Under the pieces are notes generated by a model. The model saw only the letters and a program-made list of their open reading frames with translations, ran no database searches and had not been told where the DNA came from. 64,000 nt of DNA from NCBI RefSeq assembly GCF_000276665.1, contig NW_004955437.1:3115481-3179480 (forward strand). The letters run 5' to 3'. This DNA is from Chinchilla lanigera (lineage: Eukaryota; Chordata; Mammalia; Rodentia; Chinchillidae). The position numbers were made by a program, and so were the translations under genes. Shown piece by piece: positions 52,010 to 63,150 of the stretch (the first letter of the stretch is position 1; the number at the start of each line of letters is the position of its first letter).

Positions 52010-52170
52010 TGAGTCTCAGTATATTCTGGCCACATTGCTATTCTTTAGGCCTTTGCTTTGGCTGTTCCCTAACCCATGTCCCAAACACATTTTGTCCCTC
52101 CTGCCCTTCACCCTCCCTACCCAAGCTTCACAGCTCACTGTATCCGAGAAGCTTCCCCATGTATTCCACA
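52010..52170 (+). repeat. L2-type fragment
   Basis: ggcctttgctttggctgttcc, cctgcccttcaccctcccta and cttcacagctcactgtatcc match the recurrent L2 pattern (gctgttccctctgcctgg ... cttccctg). Confidence 0.5.
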
Positions 52171-52700
52171 GACAATCATGGGGGGCCCACTGTGTGGCAG
52201 GCAGTGTGGGGGACAACGGGGTACAGTAGTGAACAAGCTGCTCTCATGGAGTTCACATTCTATTAGGAGAGACAGGAAAAGCGAAAGTAAATCATTCGCA
52301 AGTCAAATATTTACAAGTTGTCCGAAGTGCATCCGAAAAGGTCTCCAAATAAATTCCAAAGAAATTGAGGCCTGCAAAACATACGCCACATCAGCCCATG
52401 TCCCTTCTAACTCATCCCCTCCTTGAGAAAGCTCAGCTTGCCTGGATACGTCAAGAAGGTCTGTGTGGCTAAAGGGTGACGAAGGAGGACAAGAGCAGAG
52501 GCGCACGGGACGGGCCCCGGCAGGGAGGTCGGCCAGCAGCTGGATTTCATGCTCAGAGGAATGGGAATCCATTGCAGGATTTCAACCAGGAGGCAACATG
52601 ATTTGATTCACGCTTTGTGACTGAGCTTCTCCAAGAGGCAGGGGGTGGGAGAGGCAGAAGGGTGCGGTTTTTGCACCTCTGCCCTAGGAGACACTGTTGA
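52171..52700 (-). repeat. L2-associated old repeat
   Basis: cactgtgtggcaggcagtg, gtgaacaagctgctctcatgg, gagttcacattctattagga, then later aggaatgggaatccattgca, ggatttcaaccaggaggcaa, catgatttgattcacgctt, in the known order of a long ancient repeat. Strand is assigned from the L2-like end. Confidence 0.65.
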
Positions 52701-53534
52701 TCACCACAGTAGAGGAAGAAGATGCTTCTGGCCTCTACTTGACAAGGGCCAGAAGGCTGCTAGTCATCTACCACGCACAGGGTAACCGCCTCCAATGGCT
52801 CTGGCTGCCATGCGAGGGACGGACTTGGTGTGCCAAGGATGGAGCTGGGGAGACCTGAAAAACCATTTCAACTGCCTTCATAGAGCTATGGCAGGGACCC
52901 ACCTGCCTCTCCATGTGTCCCAAACTCTGTCCTCCTGGTCTGCTTTCTGCTGGCTGCCAGCCGGGCAGCCCAACTCTCAAGAAGCACTTATGCGTTTGGG
53001 GCCTTCTAGGTCCCAAAGAACAGCCAAGGGGAGGAGCCACTGTGAGGCAGCCCCATTCCAGAGACCCACTCCAAGTGCGGCTCCCCCGCCCCCAGTCGCT
53101 GCCAGTTCCATTACTGCCAGCTGCTGCCAGCTTGGCACACTCCCCTCCCCATCCTCCCAGTGCCGGGCCTGTGCAGGACTGAGGAGATGTGGGCACCAAA
53201 GGCGTGTTATGCCCTGCGCTTACAGCATGTTTATGAGTATTTACATCAGCATGTAAGCCTATCATTTGCAGCCTTGGCATGTAAATCAACCTCAAGTTAA
53301 AGGGCTTTCCTCCTCCCACCCCATCACTGCCAACTTGAGGTTGGCTTTAAGAAGTCGGAAAGACACAATTGAGCCGTGGTGACAATGGGAGGTCTGTGAA
53401 TGAGGAAATGTCTCCAGGGAGGAGGGGCAGGGCTGGCCAAGCAGATGGTGGAGGTGGGAGAGTTGATCCTCTGGGCCCCAGTTAAGGACATTCTTTTTCT
53501 ACCACTAGAGAAGTTATTAGCTTTGGGTTTTTGG
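52701..53534. other. Low-repeat stretch, candidate regulatory DNA
   Basis: No repeat recognised. Overlapping frames of 183 (-) and 153 (+) codons are mutually antisense and have no domain. 53215-53310 is a dense AT patch with FOX-like tgtttatg and tatttaca and octamer-like catgtaaatc, in otherwise GC-rich sequence. Confidence 0.35.
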
Positions 53535-53640
53535 GTTTTGTTTTGTTTTGTTTTGTTTTGTTTTGTTTTGTTTTTGCAGTGCTGGGGATCGAACCCAGGG
53601 TCTTGCAAACGTTCTGCAACTGAGCCACACCCCAGCCTGG
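53535..53640 (-). mobile_element. ID-type SINE with (TTTTG)n tail
   Basis: Eight TTTTG units (tail complement) precede gctggggatcgaacccaggg and caactgagccacaccccagc, an older ID subfamily. Confidence 0.9.
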
Positions 53641-55453
53641 TTTCAACTCAAAAGAGCAGGGGCAGGAGGCGTTGGGGAAATTTTGAAGAAAGCTATAGAA
53701 AACCTTTCTCTGAGAAATGAACACTTCGGGACAAGTCTGTGTAGGATTTAGGCGAGTCCTAGATCTCCTCAAAGCCTTTATGACAGTGTGGACTAATTCC
53801 TACCCACACGTAAATGTCTAAAAAGATTCTGTATGTTTCCATGTTAATGGGGATGAAAACATTTGAATCCACTGGGGGGTTGAGACACATTCTGAAGGGG
53901 GTGGGAAACCTAAATCCTGACTTCCCTGGTCATCTACACATAAAACTGAGCTTGGAAGCAGGGGAGAAACAGAGGGAGGAAGGGCAACAGGGGCTGCTTT
54001 GAAGCTAATTTGGAATCAGAAGGCTGGCTGAGACTCTGCCCAATGGGGTTCACTGAGAGCTGGGTACCAGATACTCCTGGTCAGTCCAGAGCATCTGATC
54101 TTGTTAATGGGCCAATAAAAATTAGGGGGACAAAGGCCAAACCCTCAGCAGTTCAAATGACTCTTCTGTGAAAGGGAGCAAACTCGTAAAGGGCTGTGAG
54201 CGAGCAAAGGGGGAATGGTTGCGTTTCATTAACTATAACGGTGCACATTAGGTTGCCTTCCAAGGGCTGTGGGACAGGAGGGAGAAAGCCAGGCCCGTCC
54301 TCGGGGCTGGAGAGCGGGTGGCTTGTGTGAACTCCCCAGTGTCTCCCAGCGTTGAGCTTGAAGGGACTGGTCTCAGAATCCCCTCTTCCCCCTACAAGGC
54401 TCCTCAGGCCAGTGCAAAGAGTCTAGGTCCCCAGTTAATCCTTTCAGGGAACAAGGACAAAGAGCTTATGGAAAACCATCTCCAGGCTTGCGGAAGCCAC
54501 CTGGCCTGAGCACCCACATGGAGGCCCCTCCTAGAGACATCAGAAGTCAAGCTCCCCTATCCACAAGTCTCCATGAAAGACTCTTCTACCAGCCCGGAGC
54601 CAAGCCCCTAGACTATTGTCAATGCCAGCCACACCCTGTCCTCCCCCTCCTCCTCCACTACCCCAGACATGTTCAACACCAGAAAAGCAGAAAACAAATA
54701 AACAAGGCCAGCAGAAAACACATCACCAAACAAACCCGCCTCACATTGTCCTCTGTGGTCGGCCAGGGCCTGGAGCCAGAGGCCGCTGGCCTAGAAAAGC
54801 CGCAACAGTGCTGTGCGCCTGGCCCCTGCTCCTCGCCACCTCTTCCTCTTTCTCCTTCTCCTCCTACCCCACCCCTCTCTTCCCTCTATCCATTATTTCC
54901 CTCCTATCACCTTCCTTTTATGTCCCCTGTCCCTCTCTTCTTCTCTCTGTTCTCTTCCTGTGTCCTCCATGAATCAACATGTTGAAGAAATTCTGCAGGG
55001 TACATAGAGCCAATCCATGACTCAAACTAGCCATGCTGCTACTTTTTAGAAGACTTCAGGGTTCCCAGGGCCCTGGTATCTGATGGGAACAGGTCTGCTA
55101 GCATCCGACTGGAACAGGCTCTGCACCCAGCCCCATCCCACCTCTCAGATCGCCCTCCTACCCTCTTAAGCACTTGTCCCTTTTGAACCATATTATTAAT
55201 CTCTTGAAGGCATTCTCCACGCCACCCCCTTGCTCACCTCATTCCTGCCCCTGGAGAGCCCTCACCTCTTCCCCAACTCCACTCCACGTAAAGGAATTCT
55301 GTGGCAGGATTTAAACCTTCTCCTCTTCTACTGAGTCCATAACTCCAGATGGAATTAATCTGTTCTCTCTTTTATGTCCTCATTATAATTTTGTTGGCAC
55401 CTCCATATTTGGACATTCACCACATTCTGACATATTCTTAATTACTTACATCC
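53641..55453. other. Long intergenic stretch, partly low-repeat
   Basis: No SINE in 1.8 kb. 54090-54260 has an AT-rich, high-complexity patch (ggccaataaaaattag, tttcattaactataacgg) that could be conserved non-coding DNA. 54830-54960 is a C/T-rich low-complexity tract. The 165-codon frame at 54488-54985 is unrecognised. Confidence 0.4.
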
Positions 55454-55468
55454 AAATTTCTCTCTCCT

Positions 55469-55617
55469 GCGGGGTGTGGTGGTGCACACCTGTAATCCCA
55501 GCACTCAGGAGGCTGAGGCAGGAGGACTGTCGCGAGTTCGAGACCAACCTGGGCTACAAAGTGAGCTCAAGGCCAGCAGGAACTGCATACTGAGACCTTG
55601 TCTCAAAGAGAAAAAAA
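55469..55617 (+). mobile_element. B1-type SINE, young
   Basis: Plus-strand full-length B1 with a 15-bp perfect target duplication (aaatttctctctcct) at 55454-55468 and 55618-55632. Confidence 0.96.
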
Positions 55618-55632
55618 AAATTTCTCTCTCCT

Positions 55633-57285
55633 ACCAAATTATAAACTTGAAAGGAGAAATCAGGTCATCTTTGAATCCCCACATCCTTTAAGTCCCTGGC
55701 ATATAGTAAGTGCACAATAAATGTCAAACATTAAACATGGAATCTGTGATCATAAAGAGACACATGTACAATTAATTCCATATCTTAACTTCACCAATGT
55801 GGGTGTTTCTCATCTACAAAAATTTTATTTGCAAATTTGAGGCACTGGGTTCCTTGAGACTCCCCTGAGGTCTTACTGCAAGAATTCACAAGGGGCTGGA
55901 GGATGGTATGTTAGATGGCGGCACCTACTGGTGATGGATGGCATTACAGTACGGGACTCTACCTAAGAGAACCCCTTGCAGTCCTCTGCCTGCACCCTCT
56001 GCCTCCAGTTCTGGGTAGTCCCTCTCCCTCCTCAGCAGCCCTGAGGTTGACCAAAGACCGGGGCACCTTGGAAGAGCTTGTTTCCCTCTAGCACACTGCA
56101 GGCCCGGAGCAGGACTCCAGAGCCTGACTGGGATGGCCCTCTGCTCTTTTCGCTAAGTCAGCTGGGAAGAGAGGAGGCGTGAAGAAGAGACCTACTGCCA
56201 AAAACGGAGGCACAGGTTCGTAAGTGTATCAACTCACAGAGCAAGCACGTAGCTGGCAAACATTCTCACGACTGCCTCCTTGCTGCCGGCTTTCAGCTTC
56301 TTCCAGAAGCATTTTCAGTCCTAGGGGAGCCCTTCTCTCAAAATATAATAGAAGCTATTGGGGAACTGAGCTTTGTTTTACAGAAGTTCCCTTTATGGTC
56401 TACTGGAGAATGATTCATGAATACCTTGAACTTGGCCCCAATTCCTCCACCCACCCGTTCTTTAATCCAAGACACTCAGGGGAATGATAGATACAGCAGT
56501 CTCGCTCTGCCTCTCCATCCTCTCCTCCGAGAAGGAAGCTCCGTCGGCACCTGGAGGAGGACAGTCTTAGGAAACAGGGCCGCTCGCAGCAAAGTTAGGG
56601 GTGCGTGATGAGTGTTACAACTCCATCGTCCACCACTCAGAACACGTTCACGAAGGCTTCAACTGATTATGGGGGTTTTTAACTGGCAAAGGCCTCATCC
56701 CGCCACCCTATTTCACACAGATATTTGTGTTTGGGGCAGAAGAATACAAATTTTAACTCAAAAGAGTGACTCTCAGTGACGATGTCTTAAGCGTCAGTAG
56801 GAAAGATCTTTGATGAGGTGGCAGAAAATCCCCCAGGGACTTCAAACAGGCACCGTTCAGGGTTCTAACCCCTGGGCAGGCCTTTCCAAGTTCAGATGGG
56901 AACTGCTAAGGGTCCCTGTCCTCTGTAATCCCAGGCTGGTGTCACTCACCCTTCCTCTTGTCCAATCTCCTGCCTCTGCCTGCTTTATCCAGGCTGCCAT
57001 GGTCCAATTCCCCAAGCCTTCGCGGGAGATCCTGTGCTCTGGCATAGAAGGTTCTAGCTCTTTATCTTTGTCTTCCACAATCGGGAGAGGCTCCGGTCAG
57101 AGTCCGCTCCTAGGCCCCCTGTATGCCCCTGACCTTTCTAAACCTTAGGGTTTCCATATTATCCACTCCAGTCAACATCCTCTGCTGCCCTCCACCCTCA
57201 GGCAGTCTGAGGCCTCTCAGAGTAGTGGGACACTAGACGACCAAGCCAAAAAATGCTCTGCTTCTTTTTAGGTACCCGTGAGTTC
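55633..57285. other. Long intergenic stretch, mostly unassigned
   Basis: 55690-55740 carries an L2/MIR-like end (ctggcatatagtaagtgcac, aataaatgtcaaac). A weak reverse CTCF-like motif lies at 55918-55934 (gcggcacctactggtga). No gene is supported. Confidence 0.4.
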
Positions 57286-57289
57286 ATCA

Positions 57290-57960
57290 ACCCTTCATTT
57301 GTTCCATCATTCAACAGAGTTTCATTGAGCACAGTTGTGTACCAAGGCTGTCCTTGGAGCTGAGGATACAGCGGTGACCTGATGGGTCCTTCCCTCAAAG
57401 GTTTCAGAGACTAGGGGAAGCTAAGCAGACCATGACAGTACAACATGACCAGGGCCATCACGGGTAGATTTCAAGGACCACTAGCCCCACGTCCAATGGG
57501 GTAGTAAGATGAGTTCACAGAAGGGTAGAGGTTTTCCAGCTGACAAGAACATGGTGTGTGCCAGGCCTGCTGTGGCTTGGGCATGAAGAAATGAGGTCAG
57601 AAACATGAACTGTCGTTGGACAGAGCGGCTCAGGACTAACACAGAGGGCCGCATACACCATGCTAAGGAGGTAGAACCTGACCCTGCAGGCAGTGGTCCA
57701 TGGGAGACACAGCAGGGGCTCGAACCATGGCATCAGCAGTGGGGATGGAGCCAAGGGGTGGCTTGCTGAGTGTGTTATGGGACCATTAACTTCCAGGCAG
57801 ACTTCACAGGAAGAGGACCGGTTAGGGGAGAGCGTTGAGGGGAACAATGAGCTCGCCTGGGGGGAGATGCAGCTTGAGGTCCTGAAAAATACACTTGGAG
57901 TCCTTTATAAAACAGGCAGAAATACAGAATAGATGGGAAAAATGAGACGGGACCTAAGAC
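57290..57960 (-). repeat. L2-associated old repeat
   Basis: cattcaacagagtttcattg, ttgtgtaccaaggctgtcct, gatacagcggtgacctgatg, ttccctcaaaggtttcagag, then gtgccaggcctgctgtggc and ggcatcagcagtggggatgg, in the same order as the 52.2-kb copy. Confidence 0.6.
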
Positions 57961-58223
57961 GCAGCTCTGCAAACTGGATATAGAGAATGAGAGCTAGAAG
58001 GAAACGGGACTTACGGACGTCAACTTGGGGTCATTGGCAAGAAGGTGCAGGTCAGAAAGGTGAAGAAACTTGTCCATGGGGCCCGGGGCGTAACCTCAGG
58101 AAAGTCTGACCGCACAGCCAGTATTCTGCCCACCACCCTGGCCTCTCTTGGTCGTGGAGAGTGAGAAGTGACAATATCTGGGCTAGATGTCCCCAGTCCT
58201 GCTGCATTTAAAAGGCCAGCGGG

Positions 58224-58311
58224 GGGCTGGGGATTTAGCTCAGCGGCACAGCGCCTGCCTGGCAAGCGCAAGGTTGTGAGTTCGATTCCCAGTACGGGGG
58301 TGGGGGTGGGG
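58224..58311 (+). mobile_element. ID-type SINE with G-rich tail
   Basis: Near-consensus ID (ggggatttagctcagcggca to gttcgattcccagtac) but the expected A-rich tail is replaced by gggggtgggggtgggg. Target duplication aaggccagcggg / aaggccagtggg at 58212-58223 and 58312-58323 shows that the G-tract is inside the insertion. Confidence 0.94.
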
Positions 58312-58323
58312 AAGGCCAGTGGG

Positions 58324-59320
58324 TGGAGAGCTGACTGGAGATTCAGGAAAAGAAAGGGCTTCACGAAGGGAAAGAAAAACCTTTCAGAGGTTGTGCAGGC
58401 TGCAGACAGGTGAAGCTAGATAAGCACAGGCGTCTGGTCATGGAGCTGCGGAAGCTGCCAGAGACCTTGGGGAGAGGCCAGCGCCAGAAGAGGGGGGAAG
58501 AGGGGGGAAGGTGCCGAGGTGGACACCAGGGGTGGCGAGCTCCTCAGAAGCGCGTTGGTCTTGGTGCAAAGTGGGAAATCTGTCTCCTTCACAGAAGCAG
58601 CCAGAAAGCAGGTGTCAAAGTGACTCAGGTATGGAGGCGCGCAGGGAGGAGAGTGTGGGGGAAAACTGAGGTAAGGGGCCAGGGGAGGTGGCCAAAGGAG
58701 AGGCTGGGACAGGCGTGGGCAGCTGGGACCAAGTTACCTCTTTCCCGTGCACTGGCAGGGCTGCCCGGGGACCTCTCTGCAAAAGCAAGACTGAGGACCT
58801 GGAAGCAAGCTACTCCTAGAGTCCCAGGGCTGGAGCAGACTCTGAGAGAGCCTTACTTGCAATCCTCTGCCTTTCTGGCAGTGACTCGTGAGCCATCCCA
58901 GAAGAGTGACAGACAAGGACAGGCCGGGACCGCCTGTCCGCCAGCCCAGTGCAGACCGCCACCCCTCCCTCCTTTCTTCTCTCCCTGTTGTGCTGGCTAT
59001 TCTCTTTCTCTCATCTGCCAGTCACTGATTTTCCTTTGTTGTTAGCTTGTCCATTTATTTGTCTAAAAGACGCCCAGACTCAACTCAGATCTCCCCTTGC
59101 CCATGAAGTCAGTGGATGCCCATTCACTATTCTCCCATACCCTCTTCAGAAGGTAGCACAGTGTAGGAAGTAGACTAGTACCATCTGCCACTCGAGGGCA
59201 GGACTGCTGACTGGACAAGCCACCAGGAAGAGGAAGAGTGAATGAGAACCGACAGGGAGTCCTCCTGGTTTTGAGAGACTAAGAGGCTACTGAGGGGTCT
59301 GAGGTCTAAGGGTTGCTGAA
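58324..59320. other. Intergenic, purine-rich left half
   Basis: A 211-codon frame at 58410-59045 has basic, low-complexity translation and no domain. No repeat recognised. A CTCF-like motif sits at 59187-59203 (tgccactcgagggcagg). Confidence 0.4.
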
Positions 59321-59324
59321 CGGG

Positions 59325-59705
59325 GACTCAAGAGTCAGGAAGACATGGATTCTGCTCCTCCCTTCCCTGTTTTAATATGTTGTGTGAAATGGGCAAGTCA
59401 CAGGACCACTCATCAGTGGCTGAAGCCTTCTGCAGATCTGCCGCGGCAAGACCCTCCAGAGCAAAGGAAGCCCTGGATGTGACGCTCATCCTGCCCCAAA
59501 GGACAGGCTGTAAGAATGACAAGAGTGCACTGCGTCTCTGTGGATTCTCAGGAGGCAGGAAAGAGAGAAAAGGAGGCATACAAGCTTTGTACTCCGTCAT
59601 CCTATTTGAGCCTCAGTTTTCCCATCAATAAAAATGGGGATTCCTGCTGGAGGGCCTGGCACAGTGCCTGGCATGTTGAAAGCACCCAGCAAGTGGGGGA
59701 GCTCC
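59325..59705 (+). repeat. MIR SINE(s), split
   Basis: Left piece: gtcaggaagacatggattct, gtgtgaaatgggcaagtcac. Right piece: gagcctcagttttcccatca, aaaaatggggattcctgctg, ctggcacagtgcctggcatg. The 200 bp between is not MIR, so either one MIR is interrupted or there are two copies. Confidence 0.7.
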
Positions 59706-60069
59706 AATTATGTCTCAGAATATCTGTGCCTTCTGTAGGCAGATTAAGATGTGTTCGAAGCAGAGATTCTGGAGCTGCCCACCTGGCAGGTGAATTTCCT
59801 TCTCTCTCCATATTGGAGAAGCACTGCTGACACAGACTGTGTGCTGGAATGAATGGAATTTTTGGAACCTTCTTGGTAGGAATGTGTGACAGACAGGAAC
59901 CTGTTAGGGGTGACGAGAATCACCATGCTGGCTGCCCTGACGCCCAGCAGCATCGAAGCCTGGCCCGGGCCAAGGCTGCTCCTTTGCAGGCACGACTTGT
60001 ACCTTGACCATCAAACACTGTGGCCTTTGTTTCTTCTGAGGAATCGTGGAAATATGAACAGCCACCTCC

Positions 60070-60285
60070 ACCAATGGCATGCCAACTCTGTACCCGGAGT
60101 TTTCTTTGCATTATCTCATTTAATACCATAACCCTGTGAGTTTTTGATCCTCTTACAGGTGAGAAAATAAAGCTAAGACTGAGAAACTTGCCAGAAGTCA
60201 CACAGGCAGAGTAACTGAGCTGGGATTTGACCCGCACATTTGTTTAGCTCTAGAGCCCGTACAGTGAGACGCTGATGTACACTCT
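60070..60285 (-). repeat. MIR SINE
   Basis: Reverse-complement MIR: gcattatctcatttaatacc, ataaccctgtgagtttttga, agaaacttgccagaagtcac, acacaggcagagtaactgag, ctgggatttgacccgc. Confidence 0.85.
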
Positions 60286-60510
60286 GAAGTGTTATGACCA
60301 TAACTATTTTCCAGATGAGAAAGCTCAGCTCCGAGAAGTGAAATAACTCTCCAGGAAGAGAGACAGATGGCTGGGAGTTGGTGGGGCCTGACACTGACCT
60401 TGGGGCCATCTGTTCTGGCTCGTACCTGCTTCCTAATAGACTACACTGCCCGTCAAGGTAGGGCTGTTGGACTCCTTTCACATACGGAGAAGCTGAGGAG
60501 CAGAAAAAGC
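60286..60510 (-). repeat. One or two further MIR fragments
   Basis: ctattttccagatgagaaag, ctcagctccgagaagtgaaa, then ctttcacatacggagaagct, gaggagcagaaaaagc. Same orientation as the preceding MIR; possibly two pieces. Confidence 0.55.
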
Positions 60511-61490
60511 AAAGACTCAAAGAAGGAGACTTGGCAGGGTAGGGGAGGTTCCTGAGAGTGGTGGGACCCTTGGCAGAGATGGCCCTAAAAGAATCTGACT
60601 GAGATAGATCAGCTCCGCTTGATTTATCAGCTGATTAGCTGGTCCTCGCCCCAGATTTATTTTCAGGAGAAATTTGAAAGAAATGAGTAGCACAAGCACC
60701 CCCGAAGGAAGCAGAGCCTAAGAGCAAACTGCAGCCTGAGAGGTGAATGTGGGAAGCCCACAGTCCCTCCACACTTTGACTCCGCTAGTTATGAGGTGTC
60801 ATAGGCTGCTGCTTCTTCCTGATTTGATGTCCAAGTGTGGCTCCCTGTAGAAGAGGACAAGGCAGAGGACAATGTGGCCAGGACCCAATTTACAGTGCCT
60901 TGATGGTACAATCCCTGCTTCTACCCCTACAGAATCCTCTAAAGTGGGAGGGGTGGGCTGGAACCAGACTGAGTGTTCAGTGGGGTGCGGAAGGGAGGCA
61001 GAGGGCAGATGTGGAGGAGGAGCTTTCCTGGTTCTGGAGAAGCAGAGGAAATGATCCCAGGAGAACTGATAGGATGAGACAAAAGGAAAGTAGGGTAAAA
61101 GACACCTCACCCTCCAGAGGTGCAGTGCCTTGGGTGGGGCAGCTCACCTGAGCCTCCTTTCCTGAAAGCCAGGGCAACAGTCCCACTAGGAGACCCTGCA
61201 CAATCCCCTGCGCCCACCAGGGCTGTGAGGGAGAGGTGGGCTGGAACACATCCCGCCACCCCAGGGACCCAGCGGCAGTGGCAAAGCCAAGGCAGGCAGT
61301 GTGGGAGCTTCCTCAGTGTCCCTGCGTAGATCACAGGCACTCTCTGGCAACCTTCAATTTTTTTTTTTTTTTAACCACTCTCTTCTTTGGGGCTAAAAGG
61401 GTGGCAAGTTTGCACTTGTCCTCCAGCCCTGCACATAATTGGTGGCAGCAGGCAAAGCTGCTGCAAGGGGAGGGGTTTTTCAATGGAATG
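60511..61490. other. Low-repeat intergenic stretch with E-box palindrome
   Basis: No SINE or LINE apparent. A T15 run lies near 61357. A perfect 10-bp palindrome atcagctgat (60626-60635) centres a CAGCTG E-box flanked by homeobox-type TGATT/GATTA words. Candidate enhancer near SCUBE3. Confidence 0.35.
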
Positions 61491-61494
61491 AGAG

Positions 61495-61560
61495 GGAGGG
61501 AATCTTAAAGAGTGACAGGGATGGAAGGGACCTCAGAGATTATCTGACCCAACCTTTCCG
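61495..61560 (-). repeat. L3/CR1 3'-end fragment
   Basis: gggatggaagggacctcaga, gattatctgacccaaccttt is the reverse complement of the CR1/L3 terminal region (opposite orientation to the 43.4-kb copy). Confidence 0.65.
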
Positions 61561-61679
61561 TGGTCTCCATACCATTCCCATAGCCTGTGTGTTCACTTCC
61601 TCACTGTCACCTCTCACCTCTCCCAAGGGCTCTCAAGACCTCCTCCCCTGCTTTCTCCTGTCCCCTTCTACCCTCAGAT

Positions 61680-61800
61680 GAAGCCATCCTCTTGTTGTCC
61701 AGATGAGGAAACGGAGGCCCATTCAGAGGAGACTTGCCAGGGATCACCTTCATCCACCGACAGAGCCAGAACAGGAAACCCAAAGCTTTTCCATTCAATC
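61680..61800 (-). repeat. MIR/L3-associated fragment
   Basis: ccagatgaggaaacggaggc, ccattcagaggagacttgcc, agggatcaccttcatcc; reverse-complement MIR core. Confidence 0.7.
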
Positions 61801-62560
61801 CCTACGAAAAGAAGAGCTCAGCTCTTCCTCCTAGGTGGCATGGAGGCTGCTGACAAAGCTGACCCCAGCTGATGCCAATGGCCATGTCATCTTTAGGGAA
61901 AGCTTGGCCATTGCTCTTTCCTCCCGAGCCCCTGGGAGGCTGATCTGGGGGCTGCCTCTGCCCTACAGCAGATTGTCTCTGAGCACCTGCTGGGACCTGG
62001 TGTGATCAGTTTGATCACAGCCCCACATCCCAAGAAAGCCCTCACACCTCTCGCAAGATCTTTCTTCTTTCCCCTACAGAGCAAGGCCAGGGGGCGCAGA
62101 CCTTGTGAAAGGGGTCAGGAGGCAGTGCCGGTGGTTGGGGGACATTGCTCCTTCAACACCATCTGCCCCTACTTGAACAGATCCTGGGATCCCCCGTAGT
62201 TGAGGGGATGAAGGGTTAAGGTTGGGCCCACCTCTGGAAGCCGTGGGTGCAGGCTTGGAGGAGTGTGCTTGTGCCTTGTGCCTTGGTGCTTACACACATC
62301 GGCATGGTTCTGTGGGTTAGCTTTTCAGAAGTGTGTACACGTGTATCCACGTCTGTCTGGGAAGCGCGGCTCAGAGGACTTACCTCCAAGGTCCTAACTG
62401 CCCTGGAGCTACCAGATTTAGCAGGAGAAGGCCACTTTCCTCCTCAAAGTAGACTCAGATCTAGGTTTGGGATAGAGTCCAGAGGACGGGGTGAGATGGA
62501 GGTAAGAGCTGGGAAGACGTGACTTGGCCGGAGTCGGGGGCCATCTGTTTGGAAGTGCTC
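61801..62560. other. Proximal upstream flank of SCUBE3
   Basis: Unique sequence without a recognised repeat, rising in GC towards the CpG-rich promoter. Short domain-free frames only. Confidence 0.45.
62082..62099 (+). promoter_or_regulatory. CTCF-like binding motif near SCUBE3 promoter
   Basis: caaggccagggggcgcag holds the strong right half of the CTCF core (CCAGGGGGCGC) but mismatches at the first positions. About 1.5 kb upstream of the SCUBE3 ATG, forward orientation. Confidence 0.4.
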
Positions 62561-62842
62561 AGTGGCTGTGCCCCGCGTCTCGAGCTGTGTCGTGGGCACG
62601 CCCGAGCGCCCGTGCATCCACCTCTGCCACAGCCTCCTCGACCCCTCGCGCCCTCTTTGTCTCCCGGCAGAGGTGTGCGTGAAAACCTGCGCCGCTCGCA
62701 CCCTTGCTCCCCCGCTCTCCGGGCGGCAGGCAGAGAGGACGAGCCGCAGCTCGGTGCTGTTTGGTCTGGAGCCGAGCGGGGCTTGCATTGATCCATTGAT
62801 TGTGCGCGGTCTGCGCCTGACCTCCCTGCTCCCGGGGAAGCC

Positions 62843-62856
62843 GTCTCCATGGAGAC
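62843..62856. promoter_or_regulatory. X-box-like perfect palindrome
   Basis: gtctccatggagac is a perfect 14-bp palindrome resembling an RFX X-box (GTNRCC..GGYNAC), with one departure per half. It lies in the CpG island about 730 bp upstream of the SCUBE3 ATG. Confidence 0.35.
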
Positions 62857-62976
62857 CGGGCCCGCTCCCCCAGCGCCGGATTGTAAATTCCTGCAGGCAG
62901 CGGCCCGGCAGCCTGGGGAGGGGGCCGCCGCGCCCGGGCGCGCAGAGGGAGCGGCCGCCACGCCGAGGCCCCAATT

Positions 62977-63150
62977 GAAAGAAGAAGAAAAAAAGGAGGT
63001 GGTGGAGGAGGAGGAGGCGGGGGAGGAGGAAGAAAACGAAAAGGAGCGAGGAGAGGAGGAGAAAGAAGAGGAGGAGGAGAAAGGGGAAGAAAAAGAGACG
63101 GAGCCCGAGAGACGAAGCAAGAGCGAGAGGAAGAAAGAGAGGCAGAAAGG
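62977..63150 (+). repeat. Purine (GA-rich) tract in SCUBE3 5' region
   Basis: About 170 bases with almost no pyrimidines on the plus strand, mainly GAGGAGGA/GAAGAAAA units. Such polypurine tracts can form H-DNA triplex or G-quadruplex structures. Translated, it gives only Glu/Lys/Arg low complexity. Confidence 0.9.

Noticed and set aside
58410..59045. 211-codon plus-strand frame
   Set aside because: Basic low-complexity translation, no domain, no homologue recognised, single frame between repeats.
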